Shown: piece by piece, positions 8,151 to 17,200 of the stretch
Layout of the letters: each line of letters starts with the position of its first letter
Position numbering within the stretch: the stretch's first letter is position 1
Source: Pseudothioclava arenosa
Lineage (GTDB): Bacteria; Pseudomonadota; Alphaproteobacteria; Rhodobacterales; Rhodobacteraceae
Direction: 5' to 3'
NCBI RefSeq assembly: GCF_002358085.1
Contig: NZ_NTJD01000001.1
Coordinates: 124,001 to 188,000 of the forward strand
Length of the DNA stretch: 64,000 nucleotides
Translations under genes and position numbers: made by a program
The notes under the pieces: generated by a model
The model's database searches: none
Told to the model about the DNA's origin: nothing
The model's input: only the letters and a program-made list of their open reading frames with translations

Positions 8151-9377
8151 TCAGGCGAGCCGATCCAGCAGCGCATCGACCAAAAGTGTCGGGCCGGTTC
8201 CGGCGCCAAGCGTGGCGAGCGTCCGATGGGCGGCCTGCCCCAGCGCCTCGGCCGCCTCGGGCGAAAGCGTCGCGAGCGCTTCGGCCAGCGCCTCGGCATC
8301 GGTCACCGGCATCGCGGCCCCCGCCGTATCGAGCGCGGCAAAGGCTTCGCGGAAATTCGCGGTGTCGGGGCCGTGCAGAAGCGCGCAATCGAAGCGCGCG
8401 GGCTCAAACGGTGTGTGCCCGCCCTTGGGCGCGAAAGTGCCGCCGATCACGCAGATCCCGGCCGAGGCATACCAGTTCGCCATCTCGCCCATCGTATCGG
8501 CCAGATAGACCGGCGCGCCCGGCGCCTCGTGGCGTGAGCGCGTCGCATGGCTCAGGCCCTGCGCGCGGATCAGCGCCTCGATCTCGGGGGTGCGGCGCGG
8601 GTGGCGCGGCGCGAGGATCAGCCGCAGCGCCGGGCGGCGCGTGCGCGCTTGGCGGAAGGCGCTCAGGATCAGCTCTTCCTCACCCTCATGGGTCGAGGCC
8701 GCCAGCACGGTCTGTTCGCGCGGCCAGGGCAGCATGTCGTCGGGCTCGGGCATCTGTACCGATTGCTTGAGGTTCACCCGCTCCAGCAGCCGCGCGCGCG
8801 GCAGGCCAAGGCGCAGGAACGCGGTCTCCGATCCGGCATCCTGCGCCGAAAGCGCGGTGATTGCGCCGGTGATCCCGGCAGCCAGGCCAAGGCGTTCCCA
8901 GAACGCGGCCGAGCGCTCGGACAGGCGCGCGCCGAACAGGAACACCGGCAGTCCGCGTTGCACCGCCATTGCGAAGCGGTTCGGCCATATCTCGTTCTCG
9001 ATCACGATCAGCGCGCGCGGGTGATGAAGGCGCAGGAACCGCGCCAGCACCCAGCGAAAATCCAAGGGCGCGAGGCGCGCGCTGATCCGCGGCTCGCGCC
9101 AGCTTTCGGCCAGTGCCTTGGCGGTGACGGTGTTGGTGGTCACAAGAATGTCGATCTCGGGCGCGCGGGCCAGGAGCGCATCGATGAAGGGGCGCGCCGA
9201 GGTCAGCTCGCCGTTCGAGGCGGCATGCAGCCAGATCGAGCCCTCGGGCGCGGGTTCGCCGCCGCCCAGCCGCTCGGCCAGATCCGCGCCCTCCTCCTGG
9301 CCGCCGAGGCTGCGCCAGAGAAAGCGCAGGATCAGCGCGGGCGCGACAAGCGCGATGAGAAGGCGGTAGAGGGCCAA
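8151..9377 (-). CDS. waaA: 3-deoxy-D-manno-octulosonic acid (Kdo) transferase
   Basis: Transfers Kdo from CMP-Kdo to lipid A precursor at the inner membrane. 408 residues. An N-terminal membrane helix (about 2-20) anchors two GT-B Rossmann halves. Seen: IWLHAASNGE (48-57, the Glu is the catalytic base of the family), VTTNTVTAKAL, IENEIWPNRF (126-135), and the C-terminal GGTFAPKGGHTPFEPA donor-binding segment. The start is TTG at 9377: GGAG lies six bases before it and the translated N terminus (MALYRLLIA) matches the family, while no ATG gives a full membrane anchor. Probably cotranscribed with the DUF1178 gene. Confidence 0.92.
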   Translation of the reverse strand: MALYRLLIALVAPALILRFLWRSLGGQEEGADLAERLGGGEPAPEGSIWLHAASNGELTSARPFIDALLARAPEIDILVTTNTVTAKALAESWREPRISARLAPLDFRWVLARFLRLHHPRALIVIENEIWPNRFAMAVQRGLPVFLFGARLSERSAAFWERLGLAAGITGAITALSAQDAGSETAFLRLGLPRARLLERVNLKQSVQMPEPDDMLPWPREQTVLAASTHEGEEELILSAFRQARTRRPALRLILAPRHPRRTPEIEALIRAQGLSHATRSRHEAPGAPVYLADTMGEMANWYASAGICVIGGTFAPKGGHTPFEPARFDCALLHGPDTANFREAFAALDTAGAAMPVTDAEALAEALATLSPEAAEALGQAAHRTLATLGAGTGPTLLVDALLDRLA

Positions 9378-9556
9378 GGGCTGCTCCGGTCGGTTTCTTC
9401 CATTAGGCGCAGCCGCCCGCGCGATGCAAGCCTCGGGCGTGGAAGCCGCGCAAAGTTCGTTTTGCGGAATTGCCTGTATCTAATGCGAGCAATGCCGGGA
9501 TATACCTGAGAAAAGTCCAAGCTCGAGGAGGGGCGCGGGCAGCGGAGGAGGGGCCG

Positions 9557-11155
9557 ATGGAGGATCATTACGATTTCATCGTGGTGGGGGCCGGAAGCGC
9601 GGGCTGCGTTCTGGCGAACCGCCTGTCGGAGGATCCGCGCAACCGCGTCTTGCTGCTTGAGGCGGGCGGGCGCGACAATTACCACTGGGTGCATATTCCG
9701 GTAGGGTATCTCTATTGCATCGGCAATCCGCGTACCGACTGGGGCTACAAGACCGAGCCCGATCCCGGGCTGAACGGGCGCCAGTTGCTCTATCCGCGCG
9801 GCAAGATCCTTGGCGGCTGTTCGTCGATCAACGGCATGATCTACATGCGCGGGCAGGCGCGCGATTACGATATGTGGGCGCAGGCGGGCTGCACCGGCTG
9901 GGGCTGGGACGATGTGCTGCCCTTGTTCAAGCGGCAGGAAGATTTCTTTGAGGGCGCCGACGATCTGCATGGCGCGGGCGGCGAGTTGCGGGTCGAACGT
10001 GCGCGCGTGCGCTGGGATGTGCTCGATGCCTTCCTTGATGCCGCCGAACAGGCCGGGATTCCGCGCACCAGCGATTTCAATCGCGGCGATAACGAAGGCG
10101 GCGGCTATTTCCACGTGACGCAAAAGAACGGCTGGCGCTGGAGCGCGCCCAAGGCCTTTCTGCGCCCGGCGAAACACCGCAAGAACCTGCGTATCGTCAC
10201 CGGCGCGCAGGTCGAGCGGCTGCTGATCGAAGAGGGCCGGGTGACCGGCGTGCGCTATCAGATCGACAATGCGCCGTTTGAAGCCCGCGCGGGCGAGACC
10301 GTGCTGTCTGCCGGTGCGGTCGGCTCGGTGCAGGTGCTGGAGCTGTCAGGCGTCGGGCGCGGCGATGTGCTCTTGGCCCATGGCATCACGCCAGTGGCCG
10401 AGGTCGCGGGCGTGGGTGAGAACCTGCAGGACCACCTGCAACTGCGCATGGTCTACAAGGTGAAGGGCGTGCAAAGCCTGAACACGATGGCGTCGTCCTG
10501 GTTCGGTCAGGCGAAGATCGGGCTCGAATACCTGCTGACGCGCTCGGGGCCGATGTCGATGTCGCCTTCGCAGGCCGGGATCTTCACGCGCTCTTTCCCG
10601 GAAAAGGAAACCGCCGATCTGGAGTATCACATCCAGCCGGTGAGCCTTGATAAGTTCGGCGACCCGGTTCACCCGTTCCCGGGGATGACGGCGAGCATCT
10701 GCAATCTGCGGCCCGAAAGCCGTGGCTCGATCCACATCAAATCGGGGAATTTCCGCGACGCCCCCGCGATCGCGCCGAATTACCTGAGCACCGAGGGCGA
10801 CCGGCGCGTCGCCGCGCAGGCGCTGCGGCTCACGCGCGAGATCGTGCGCCAGCCCGCCTTCGCGCAGTTCTCGCCCGAGGAATACCTGCCGGGGCCGCAG
10901 TATCAGACCGAAGACGATCTGGTGAAAGCCGCGGGCAATGTCGGCACCACGATTTTCCACCCGGTCGGCACCTGTCGGATGGGCGCGGATGAGGGCTCGG
11001 TCGTCGATCCGCGGCTGCGGCTGCGCGCGCTGAAGGGGCTACGGATCGCGGATGCCTCGGTGATGCCCACGATCACCTCGGGCAACACCAATGCGCCGAC
11101 GATGATGATCGCCGAGAAATGCGCGGCGATGATGCTTGAGGATGCGCGGGGCTAG
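9557..11155 (+). CDS. GMC-family FAD-dependent oxidoreductase (choline/alcohol dehydrogenase-like)
   Basis: Flavoenzyme oxidising an alcohol, 532 residues. Seen: dinucleotide fold FIVVGAGSAGCVLANRLSED (residues 6-25), the first GMC signature around YPRGKILGGCSSINGMIYMR (about 75-95), the second signature TVLSAGAVGSVQVLELSG (about 255-272), and the C-terminal catalytic pair HPVGTCRMG (His about 478) with ITSGNTNAPTMMIAEK (Asn about 518). The sequence is close to choline dehydrogenase/AlkJ-type enzymes; the substrate cannot be fixed, and no betaine genes are adjacent. Start chosen at 9557 because GGAGGAGGGG lies immediately upstream; the open frame continues upstream without family match. Confidence 0.9.
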   Translation: MEDHYDFIVVGAGSAGCVLANRLSEDPRNRVLLLEAGGRDNYHWVHIPVGYLYCIGNPRTDWGYKTEPDPGLNGRQLLYPRGKILGGCSSINGMIYMRGQARDYDMWAQAGCTGWGWDDVLPLFKRQEDFFEGADDLHGAGGELRVERARVRWDVLDAFLDAAEQAGIPRTSDFNRGDNEGGGYFHVTQKNGWRWSAPKAFLRPAKHRKNLRIVTGAQVERLLIEEGRVTGVRYQIDNAPFEARAGETVLSAGAVGSVQVLELSGVGRGDVLLAHGITPVAEVAGVGENLQDHLQLRMVYKVKGVQSLNTMASSWFGQAKIGLEYLLTRSGPMSMSPSQAGIFTRSFPEKETADLEYHIQPVSLDKFGDPVHPFPGMTASICNLRPESRGSIHIKSGNFRDAPAIAPNYLSTEGDRRVAAQALRLTREIVRQPAFAQFSPEEYLPGPQYQTEDDLVKAAGNVGTTIFHPVGTCRMGADEGSVVDPRLRLRALKGLRIADASVMPTITSGNTNAPTMMIAEKCAAMMLEDARG

Positions 11156-11186
11156 GGGGCGCTGCCCCCTCTGCCTGCGGCATTCA

Positions 11187-11215
11187 CCCCCGGAGTATTT
11201 TCCGCTCGATGAAAG
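11187..11215 (+). repeat. GTATTT dispersed repeat, subfamily A
   Basis: ACCCCCGGAGTATTT followed by GCTCGATGAAAG, preceded by the mini-hairpin GGGGGCGCTGCCCCC that begins at the GMC stop codon. Faces the copy at 11366 across a structured spacer. Confidence 0.75.
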
Positions 11216-11221
11216 GGTGCT

Positions 11222-11374
11222 GTTAACCGTGAATTAGGGTTAACGCAGGAAAGATGGGGCACGGCGCAGGCTGGAGAGCCGATGGCCGTGCTCGGTGAAA
11301 GCGCGCCCGTCCCGGACCTGTTGGGGTTCCGGCCCGCGGGAGGGAGGGGCGCGCGGCCGCCTCCCTTTCACTGA
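11222..11374 (+). other. Structured intergenic spacer with a possible 30-residue ORF
   Basis: Between two facing repeats. Seen: palindrome GTTAACC-N9-GGTTAAC (11222-11244); a two-tier hairpin with stem GCACGGC/GCCGTGC (11259-11265 with 11285-11291) and inner stem GGCT-GGAG-AGCC (11269-11280); and a second hairpin with stem CGCGCCC/GGGCGCG (11302-11308 with 11347-11353) enclosing CCGGA/TCCGG (11312-11316 with 11328-11332). The GGAG in the first apical loop is five bases before ATG 11282, which opens a 30-codon frame (MAVLGESAPVPDLLGF...) ending at 11374 inside the next repeat. It could be a small RNA, a small peptide gene or a long transcription terminator. I do not recognise an RNA family. 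Confidence 0.35.
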
Positions 11375-11389
11375 GCCGAAAATACTCCC
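11366..11389 (-). repeat. GTATTT dispersed repeat, subfamily A (diverged)
   Basis: Plus-strand CTTTCACTGAGC followed by AAATACTCCCG; the G-run is broken. It lies just downstream of the RND permease stop in that gene's direction and faces the copy at 11187. Confidence 0.65.
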
Positions 11390-11407
11390 GCCGGAGGCAA
11401 GCCGCCG

Positions 11408-14400
11408 CTAGTTGGCGGCGGCGACCGCGTCTTTATGGGCCTTCCAGGCTGCGTCCGAGGGCGCGATGAAGCTGTAGAACATCGGCACCACGAAGAGGGT
11501 GAACATCGTCCCGATCAGGAGCCCCGAGAAGATCACGACGCCCATTGCCTGACGGGCGGCCGCGCCCGCGCCTTCGGCGAGGATCAGCGGCACGACGGCC
11601 AGCGCCATCGCGGCGGTGGTCATCAGAATCGGCCGCAGGCGGATCGTGGCGGCCTTGGCGATCGCGGCGCGGCGGCCCAGACCTTCGGTTTCGCGCAGCT
11701 GGTTGGCGAATTCGACCATCAGGATGCCGTGCTTGGTGATCAGGCCGATCAGCGTGATCAGGCCCACCTGCGAGTAGATGTTCAGCGTGCCCAGCCCGAG
11801 GTTGAGCGGCAGCACTGCGCCGAAGATCGTCAGCGGCACCGACATCAGGATGACGAACGGGTCGCGGAAGCTTTCGAATTGCGCGGCGAGCACGAGGTAG
11901 ATCACCAGAATCGCCGCGCCGAAGGCCAGCAGGATCGTGTTGCCCTGCGTGACTTCAAGCCGCGACTGGCCCGAATAGTCGATGAAGAACCCTTCGGGCA
12001 GGACCTCGTTCGCAGCCTCGACCAGCGCGGTGAGCCCGTCGCCCGTCGATACGCCCGGCAGGGGCAGTGCCGAGAGCGTCGAGGCGTTGAGTTGGTTGAA
12101 CTGCTCGATCGCGGCAGCGGCCACGCCGGTCTCGATCGTCACCACCGACGAGAGCGGCACCATCTCGCCCGAGGCGGCGCGGACGAAATAGCCGCCGAGT
12201 TGCTCGGGATTGGCGCGGAACTCCTGCGGGACCTGGGTGATGATGTCATAGCTGTTCGAGTCGCGGTCGAATTGCGCCACGGCATTGCCGCCGACCAGCA
12301 GCCCCAGTGTCGTGCCGATATCCGAGATCGGCACGTTCAGCGAGGCGGCGCGGTCTCGGTCGATCGTCACGCGGACCTGCGGCGCGTCGAAGGCCAGCGA
12401 GTTCTGCACGATGATGAACTTGCCCGAGGCCATCGCGCGGCGCTTGATCTCGTCGGTGACCTCGGCCACGCGCTCGGGCGTGTGGATCGACTGCACTACC
12501 ATCGAGATCGGCAGGCCACCGCCCGTGCCGGGCAGCGTCGGAGGCGCGAAGACGAAGCCCTGCACGCCGGGGATCTTGTCGAGCCGGGCCTGGAGGTCGG
12601 TCTGGATTTCGGCCTGCGAGCGATCGCGATCGGCCCAGTCCTTCAGCGCCCAGATGTAGATGCCCTGATTTTCCTGCCCGCCGAAGCCCGCGATCGAGAA
12701 CGAGCGTTTCAGCTCGGGGATGTCCTGCGAGCGGGCAAAGATCTCGTCGGTGTAGATCTGGGTGTAATCCTTGGACGCATAGCGCGGCGCGTTCAGGAAG
12801 GCGAACAGCGCGCCTTGGTCCTCGTCGGGGGCAAGCTCGGTCGAGGTGCGCGGGAACATGAAGAGCGTGACCCCCACCAGCACCGCGACCACGAGGATCG
12901 TGATCGGACGGTACTTCAGCGAGCCTTCGACGCGGCGGCCATACCAAGCGGTCACGCTTTCCGAGATCGCATCGACCTTGGCCTGGAAGCCGGTGGCATG
13001 GCCGGGCTTGAGCAGCCGCGCCGACATCATCGGCGTGATCGTCAGCGCGATCACCCCGGACAGGATCACCGCGCCTGCCAGCGTGAAGGCGAACTCGCTG
13101 AACAGCGCTCCGGTCAGCCCACCGGTAAAGGCCAGGGGCGACAGCACTGCCGCCAGCGTGATCGTCATTGCGATCACCGGGCCGGTGATTTCGCGCATCC
13201 CCTGGATCGCGGCGGGCATCGGCTTCATGCCGTCTTCGATATGGCGGTGGATGTTTTCCACGACGACGATCGCGTCATCCACCACCAGCCCGATCGCCAG
13301 CACCATCGCCAGAAGCGTGAGCAGGTTGATCGAGTAGCCAAGCGCCAGCAGCACCGCCAGCACCCCCACCAGCGACAGCGGGATGGTGACGATCGGCATC
13401 GCCACCGAGCGGAGCGAGCCGAGGAACAGCAAGATCACCACGACCACGATCGCGACAGCCTCGCCGATGGTCTTGAACACCTCGGTGATCGAGGCCGAGA
13501 TCGTCTCGGTCGAGTCGTAGACGAGGTCGATCGCCATGCCTTCGGGCAGGGTGTTGTTGATCGCGGGCAGCTCGGCCAGAACGGCGGCGGCGGTATCCAG
13601 CGGGTTCGCTGCGGGCGTCGGGTAGATGCCGATGAAGGTGCCGGGCTGGCCGTTGAAGGTGACGATCTCGCCGCCCTCTTCCGAGGCCAGCTCGACCCGC
13701 GCGATATCGCGCAGCCGGATCACCGCGTCGCCCTCCGAACGGATCGGCAGGGCGCCGAAGGCCTCGGGGGTTTGCAGCGTCGATTTCAGCGTGATCGAGC
13801 GCAGCACATAGCTGTTCTCGGTCTTGCCCGGCGCCGACAGGAAGTTCGACGCGCGGATCGCGCCCAGCACCTCGGCGGCGGTCACGTTGCGCGCGGCCAG
13901 CCGGTTCGGATCAAGCCAGACCCGCATCGCGTAATTCGAGGCGCCGATGATGCTGATTTCCGCCACGCCCGGAATCGTCGACATTCGCGGGCGCACCACG
14001 CGTTCGAGATATTCGGTCAGCTGCTCGGCCGTCATGTTCGGGTTCAGCGCGCTCAGATACATCAGCGCGAAGGTCTGGCCCGTGCCTTTCACGATCACCG
14101 GATCTTCGGCATCCGAAGGTAGCTGCGAGCGCACCTGCTGCACCTTGGCCAGCACGTCGGTCAGCGCGACATCGGGGTCGGCGCCCAGCTTCATGTTGAC
14201 CGACACCACCGATGCCGAGGGCCGTGAAGACGAGGTCACGTAGTCGATATTCTCGGTCGTCGCCACGGCGGCGGCGATCGGTGCGGTGATGAAGCCCTGA
14301 ATCAGGTCGGCTGCGGCGCCCGGATAGACCGTGGTGATGGTGACGACGGTTTCGTCCACCTCGGGATATTCGCGCACGGCGAGGCTGAAGAAGGCCTGAA

Positions 14401-14476
14401 AGCCCAAGAGCAGCATGAAGGCGCCAACCACGGTCGAAAGCACGGGGCGGCGGATGAAAATCTCGGTGAAATGCAT
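11408..14476 (-). CDS. RND efflux transporter permease (AcrB/MexF-type, HAE family)
   Basis: Inner-membrane proton-driven drug exporter subunit of 1022 residues, the standard length. Seen: N-terminal MHFTEIFIRRPVLSTVVGAF helix, two large periplasmic porter domains, twelve membrane helices, and the conserved intramembrane Asp pair in VLAIGLVVDDAIVVVENIHRH (about 395-415) used in proton relay. The carbonyl-terminal half repeats the fold (IGLITKHGILMVEFANQLRE). It is translated after its adaptor gene (10-base gap), forming a two-gene operon; the outer-membrane channel is likely the TolC encoded at 17281. Confidence 0.94.
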   Translation of the reverse strand: MHFTEIFIRRPVLSTVVGAFMLLLGFQAFFSLAVREYPEVDETVVTITTVYPGAAADLIQGFITAPIAAAVATTENIDYVTSSSRPSASVVSVNMKLGADPDVALTDVLAKVQQVRSQLPSDAEDPVIVKGTGQTFALMYLSALNPNMTAEQLTEYLERVVRPRMSTIPGVAEISIIGASNYAMRVWLDPNRLAARNVTAAEVLGAIRASNFLSAPGKTENSYVLRSITLKSTLQTPEAFGALPIRSEGDAVIRLRDIARVELASEEGGEIVTFNGQPGTFIGIYPTPAANPLDTAAAVLAELPAINNTLPEGMAIDLVYDSTETISASITEVFKTIGEAVAIVVVVILLFLGSLRSVAMPIVTIPLSLVGVLAVLLALGYSINLLTLLAMVLAIGLVVDDAIVVVENIHRHIEDGMKPMPAAIQGMREITGPVIAMTITLAAVLSPLAFTGGLTGALFSEFAFTLAGAVILSGVIALTITPMMSARLLKPGHATGFQAKVDAISESVTAWYGRRVEGSLKYRPITILVVAVLVGVTLFMFPRTSTELAPDEDQGALFAFLNAPRYASKDYTQIYTDEIFARSQDIPELKRSFSIAGFGGQENQGIYIWALKDWADRDRSQAEIQTDLQARLDKIPGVQGFVFAPPTLPGTGGGLPISMVVQSIHTPERVAEVTDEIKRRAMASGKFIIVQNSLAFDAPQVRVTIDRDRAASLNVPISDIGTTLGLLVGGNAVAQFDRDSNSYDIITQVPQEFRANPEQLGGYFVRAASGEMVPLSSVVTIETGVAAAAIEQFNQLNASTLSALPLPGVSTGDGLTALVEAANEVLPEGFFIDYSGQSRLEVTQGNTILLAFGAAILVIYLVLAAQFESFRDPFVILMSVPLTIFGAVLPLNLGLGTLNIYSQVGLITLIGLITKHGILMVEFANQLRETEGLGRRAAIAKAATIRLRPILMTTAAMALAVVPLILAEGAGAAARQAMGVVIFSGLLIGTMFTLFVVPMFYSFIAPSDAAWKAHKDAVAAAN

Positions 14477-14486
14477 TTTTGGCCCC

Positions 14487-15605
14487 TTACTCGGCTTTCG
14501 CCGTGGCGTCGGGCGAGATCGAATTGTCGATCACGACGCTCGCGCCCGAGGTCAGTTTGTTCTGACCGGCATTCACGACCTTGTCGCCCGCCATCAGCCC
14601 CTCGGCGATCTCGACCAGCTCGCCCGAACGACGGCCGAGCTTGACGAAGACCTGACGCGCGATCAGCGCGGGGGCCTCGGCGCCCTCGGGGGTCTCTTCG
14701 CGGATCACAAAGACCGAGTCGCCATAGAGGTTCGAGGCGACCACCGTCTGCGGCAGCGCGATCACGCCGTCTTCGCTGGGCAGGTCGACGCGCACCTTGA
14801 GGAACTGGCCGGGGGTGAGCTGGCTGTCCGGGTTCTCGACCTCGGCGCGCAGCGACACGAGGCGCGAATTCGGGTCGATCTTGGGGTCGATGCCGACCAC
14901 GCTGCCGGTGGCCGAAACTTCGCCAACCTCAGAGGTCACGGTCAGGCTCTGACCGATCGAGACGAGCCCCGCATCCTGCTCGGACAGGGTGAAATCGACC
15001 CGCATCCGCGTGCGGTCCTGCAGCGTCGCATAGGCGGTGCCGGCGGTGACATATTGACCAAGCTCGATCTTGGGAATGCCGATGGTGCCCGAGAAGGGCG
15101 CAATCAGTTGCTTGGTTTCCAGCGCGGCCTTGAGCTTGGCGACCGTGGCACGCGCCTCGGCGGCGGCGGCTTCGGTCTCATCCAGCGCGGAAACCGCCGA
15201 AACACCGCGCGCGCTCAGTTCGCGCACGCGCTTCAGAGAGGTTTCGGCAAGGTCCAGCGCGGCCTCGGCGGCGGCAAGGTCGGCGCGCTCCATCCGGTCG
15301 TCGATCTGCACCAGAAGCTGGCCTTTCTCGACTTCGCTGTTGGCGGTGAAAAGAATCTCGCGCACGGTGCCTGCGGCTTCGGTCGACAGATCGACGCCGT
15401 GCCGTGCATGGGCCGTGCCGATCGCGTCGAGCCCCGGCGTCCAGGTGCCGGGGGTGACCTCACTGACCGATACCGTAGCCGGCGCAGGCGTCATCGTCGC
15501 AAAATATTGTGCGATCATCTTGGAGCGGAACAAGTTGTAGCCAACGATCCCACCGGCAACGAGGATCAGGGCGACAAGGGCAATCAGAAAACGCTTCAGC
15601 ATCAT
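14487..15605 (-). CDS. RND efflux periplasmic adaptor subunit (membrane fusion protein)
   Basis: Bridges the RND pump and outer-membrane channel. 372 residues. Seen: an N-terminal uncleaved helix (LKRFLIALVALILVAGGIVGY), the lipoyl half-motifs (GTVREILFTANSEVEKGQLLVQIDD about 80-105 and IAPFSGTIGIPKIELGQYVT about 165), an alpha-hairpin between them (about 105-160), then beta-barrel and membrane-proximal domains. ATG 15605 or 15602 are likely starts; the open frame begins at a TTG nine bases earlier. The dyad at 15643-15658 lies in its promoter region. Confidence 0.92.
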   Translation of the reverse strand: MMLKRFLIALVALILVAGGIVGYNLFRSKMIAQYFATMTPAPATVSVSEVTPGTWTPGLDAIGTAHARHGVDLSTEAAGTVREILFTANSEVEKGQLLVQIDDRMERADLAAAEAALDLAETSLKRVRELSARGVSAVSALDETEAAAAEARATVAKLKAALETKQLIAPFSGTIGIPKIELGQYVTAGTAYATLQDRTRMRVDFTLSEQDAGLVSIGQSLTVTSEVGEVSATGSVVGIDPKIDPNSRLVSLRAEVENPDSQLTPGQFLKVRVDLPSEDGVIALPQTVVASNLYGDSVFVIREETPEGAEAPALIARQVFVKLGRRSGELVEIAEGLMAGDKVVNAGQNKLTSGASVVIDNSISPDATAKAE

Positions 15606-15642
15606 GGCATCCAAATAGGCGCAGCAGGGGTGCTGCGGATTT

Positions 15643-15658
15643 TGAACCGAATGGTTCA
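15643..15658. promoter_or_regulatory. Dyad operator candidate upstream of the RND adaptor gene
   Basis: Perfect inverted repeat TGAACC-GAAT-GGTTCA, 38 bases before the adaptor start. The AACCG-NN-YGGTT pattern is of the kind bound by TetR-family repressors of efflux pumps. A closely similar dyad lies before tolC at 17201. No TetR gene is visible in the window. Confidence 0.5.
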
Positions 15659-15836
15659 GGAATTGACGGAAAGATCAAGCGCACACGTGCACAGGGGGGT
15701 CTGTCCGGAACGCGCAGAACTCAAGCGTTGACGTCTCGTCATGTCTCCCATGCCTTTCCTTTTGAGGTCGCTTGCCTCATCTGTAACTTCTTAACGAGTG
15801 TGCCTTAACCTCGGCCTAAAGTGAATGGAGACCGGT

Positions 15837-16142
15837 ATGATCGACCCCTTTGCCCCCCTGCGTGTGGCGCTGGAAGCCGCGCAGATCGGCGTGGATTCGT
15901 CTCTGGTCGTCGCGATGCGCGTGGCCGGGATGATGGGCCTGTGGGAGACCGATCCGGGCGAGGTGACGCGAATGGTCGCCGAAAAGCCCTATGCTGTTCA
16001 GGAATCCTTCTGGGCGGCGATGACGGCCGCGCAGCGCGGCGAAGCGCCCGACCGCGTGATGTCCGCGGGGATGGAGCCGATCCTGATCCGTACCACCGAC
16101 AACGTGCAGCGCCTCGGCCAACAAGGCCCGCGCTGGCTCTGA
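15837..16142 (+). CDS. Short phasin-like protein (family often labelled antifreeze in Rhodobacterales)
   Basis: 101 residues: helical, Met- and Ala-rich, with an N-terminal amphipathic helix (PLRVALEAAQIGVDSSLVVAMRVAGMMGLW, about residues 6-35) followed by PGEVTRMVAEKPYAVQESFWAAM. This pattern (short hydrophobic helix, then E-K-x-x-A-x-x-x-S-x-x-A) resembles the short proteins that automated annotation in Rhodobacteraceae calls antifreeze proteins, and polyhydroxyalkanoate phasins. Function is not established. The start at 15837 is chosen because GGAG lies six bases before it; ATG 15825 is in frame but has no such site. Confidence 0.65.
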   Translation: MIDPFAPLRVALEAAQIGVDSSLVVAMRVAGMMGLWETDPGEVTRMVAEKPYAVQESFWAAMTAAQRGEAPDRVMSAGMEPILIRTTDNVQRLGQQGPRWL

Positions 16143-16252
16143 GCGCCGGGAAACCCCGCAGCCATAACTCTGGATGAGGCCGTATCGGTCCCGGTCGCGC
16201 CTGGTGGCGGGCGGGGCCCTTGTCGTTGCAACGGACGGATCGGAAAGGGATT

Positions 16253-16326
16253 TGGAGGCGAGTACCGGAATCGAACCGGTGTACACGGATTTGCAATCCG
16301 CTGCGTCACCACTCCGCCAACTCGCC
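16253..16326 (-). tRNA. tRNA-Cys (anticodon GCA)
   Basis: On the minus strand the acceptor stem GGCGAGT pairs with ACTCGCC, followed by discriminator U and an encoded CCA. The anticodon stem GCGGA/TCCGT carries loop TTGCAAA with anticodon GCA. The T arm is ACCGG-TTCGATT-CCGGT. D loop, variable region and 74-base length are normal. Confidence 0.97.
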
Positions 16327-16344
16327 ATCCGTGGTGTGGCGTTC

Positions 16345-16373
16345 CGATTAGAGTATCGCGGGGCGGCGCGCAA
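16345..16373 (-). promoter_or_regulatory. Probable sigma-70-type promoter of tRNA-Cys
   Basis: On the minus strand TTGCGC (16373-16368) and TAATCG (16350-16345) are separated by 17 bases; the -10 element lies 18 bases before the mature tRNA 5' end, which fits a short leader. Confidence 0.4.
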
Positions 16374-16506
16374 GGGGGCGCGGGGGGCATCTCATCGGAT
16401 CGGTGAGGTTTTTGCATGGCTCACCCGCGCTGCGCAGTTGCCGTGGTCACGCATCTGTGGCAAAACGCCGCCTAGCCAGAGCCCGAGCAACGAAAGAGTG
16501 AGGACC

Positions 16507-17157
16507 ATGCAAGATTACGCCGCGCGCCGCACGATGATGGTCGATACCCAGGTTCGGCCTAATGACGTGACGAAATACCCGATCATCGAAGCGATGCTGA
16601 ATGTTCCGCGCGAGGCCTTCGTGCCCGACGCGCGCCGCGAGGCCGCTTACGTCAGCGAAGACGTCGAGATCGCTCCGGGCCGCGTTCTGCTCGAGCCGCG
16701 CAACTTCGCCAAGATGCTCGAGGTGCTCGATATCCAGCCCGGCGATCTGGTTCTGGATGTGGGCGCCGGTCTTGGCTACTCGGCGGCGGTGATCGCGCGC
16801 ATGGCCGAAGCCGTTGTCGCCATTGAAGAAGACGGGCTTGCCGCGCAGGCCGAGGCGACGCTCGCCGCGATGGGCGCCGACAATGTCGCCGTGGTGACTG
16901 GCGCGCTGACCGAAGGCGCCCCCAAGCACGGTCCCTATGACGCGATCCTGATCGAGGGTGGCGTTGCTCAGGTCCCCGAGGCGCTGCTGGCGCAGCTCAA
17001 GGAGGGCGGCCGGATCGTCGCGATCTTCATGGAGGGCCCGCTCGGCACGACCCGCGTCGGCCACAAGATCGACGGCATCGTCGCCTGGCGCTATGCCTTC
17101 AACGCCGCCGCGCCGGTGCTGCCGGGCTTTGCGGCAAAACAAGAATTCGTGCTCTGA
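16507..17157 (+). CDS. pcm: Protein-L-isoaspartate O-methyltransferase family protein
   Basis: SAM-dependent repair methylation of isoaspartyl residues in damaged proteins, cytosolic. 216 residues, the family length. Seen: [20 protein letters not shown] (about 62-81) and the SAM-binding loop [20 protein letters not shown] (about 82-101), then the acidic strand end VVAIEEDG. Start at 16507 is supported by an AGGA site; the open frame extends upstream through the tRNA-Cys region and is not credible there. It precedes tolC, the arrangement common in alphaproteobacteria. Confidence 0.9.
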   Translation: MQDYAARRTMMVDTQVRPNDVTKYPIIEAMLNVPREAFVPDARREAAYVSEDVEIAPGRVLLEPRNFAKMLEVLDIQPGDLVLDVGAGLGYSAAVIARMAEAVVAIEEDGLAAQAEATLAAMGADNVAVVTGALTEGAPKHGPYDAILIEGGVAQVPEALLAQLKEGGRIVAIFMEGPLGTTRVGHKIDGIVAWRYAFNAAAPVLPGFAAKQEFVL

Positions 17158-17200
17158 ACGACGGCTTGCCTTCCCTGCCTCGTATCGGCAGTATTGAATG

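Noticed and set aside
11222-11244. CtrA-like TTAA half-sites within the palindrome GTTAACC/GGTTAAC
   Set aside because: Spacing of TTAA to TTAA is 13 bases; the best 7-base-spaced match is TTAA-N7-TTAG, which is imperfect.
11435-14122. A plus-strand open frame of about 895 codons across the RND permease
   Set aside because: Antisense shadow: Arg/His/Asp/Gln-rich, no domain, and the opposite strand encodes a complete AcrB-type permease.
15789-15810. Possible CtrA site (TTAACGAGTGTGCCTTAACC)
   Set aside because: Spacing between the TTAA half-sites is ten bases, not the seven required, and the context is not a clear cell-cycle promoter.
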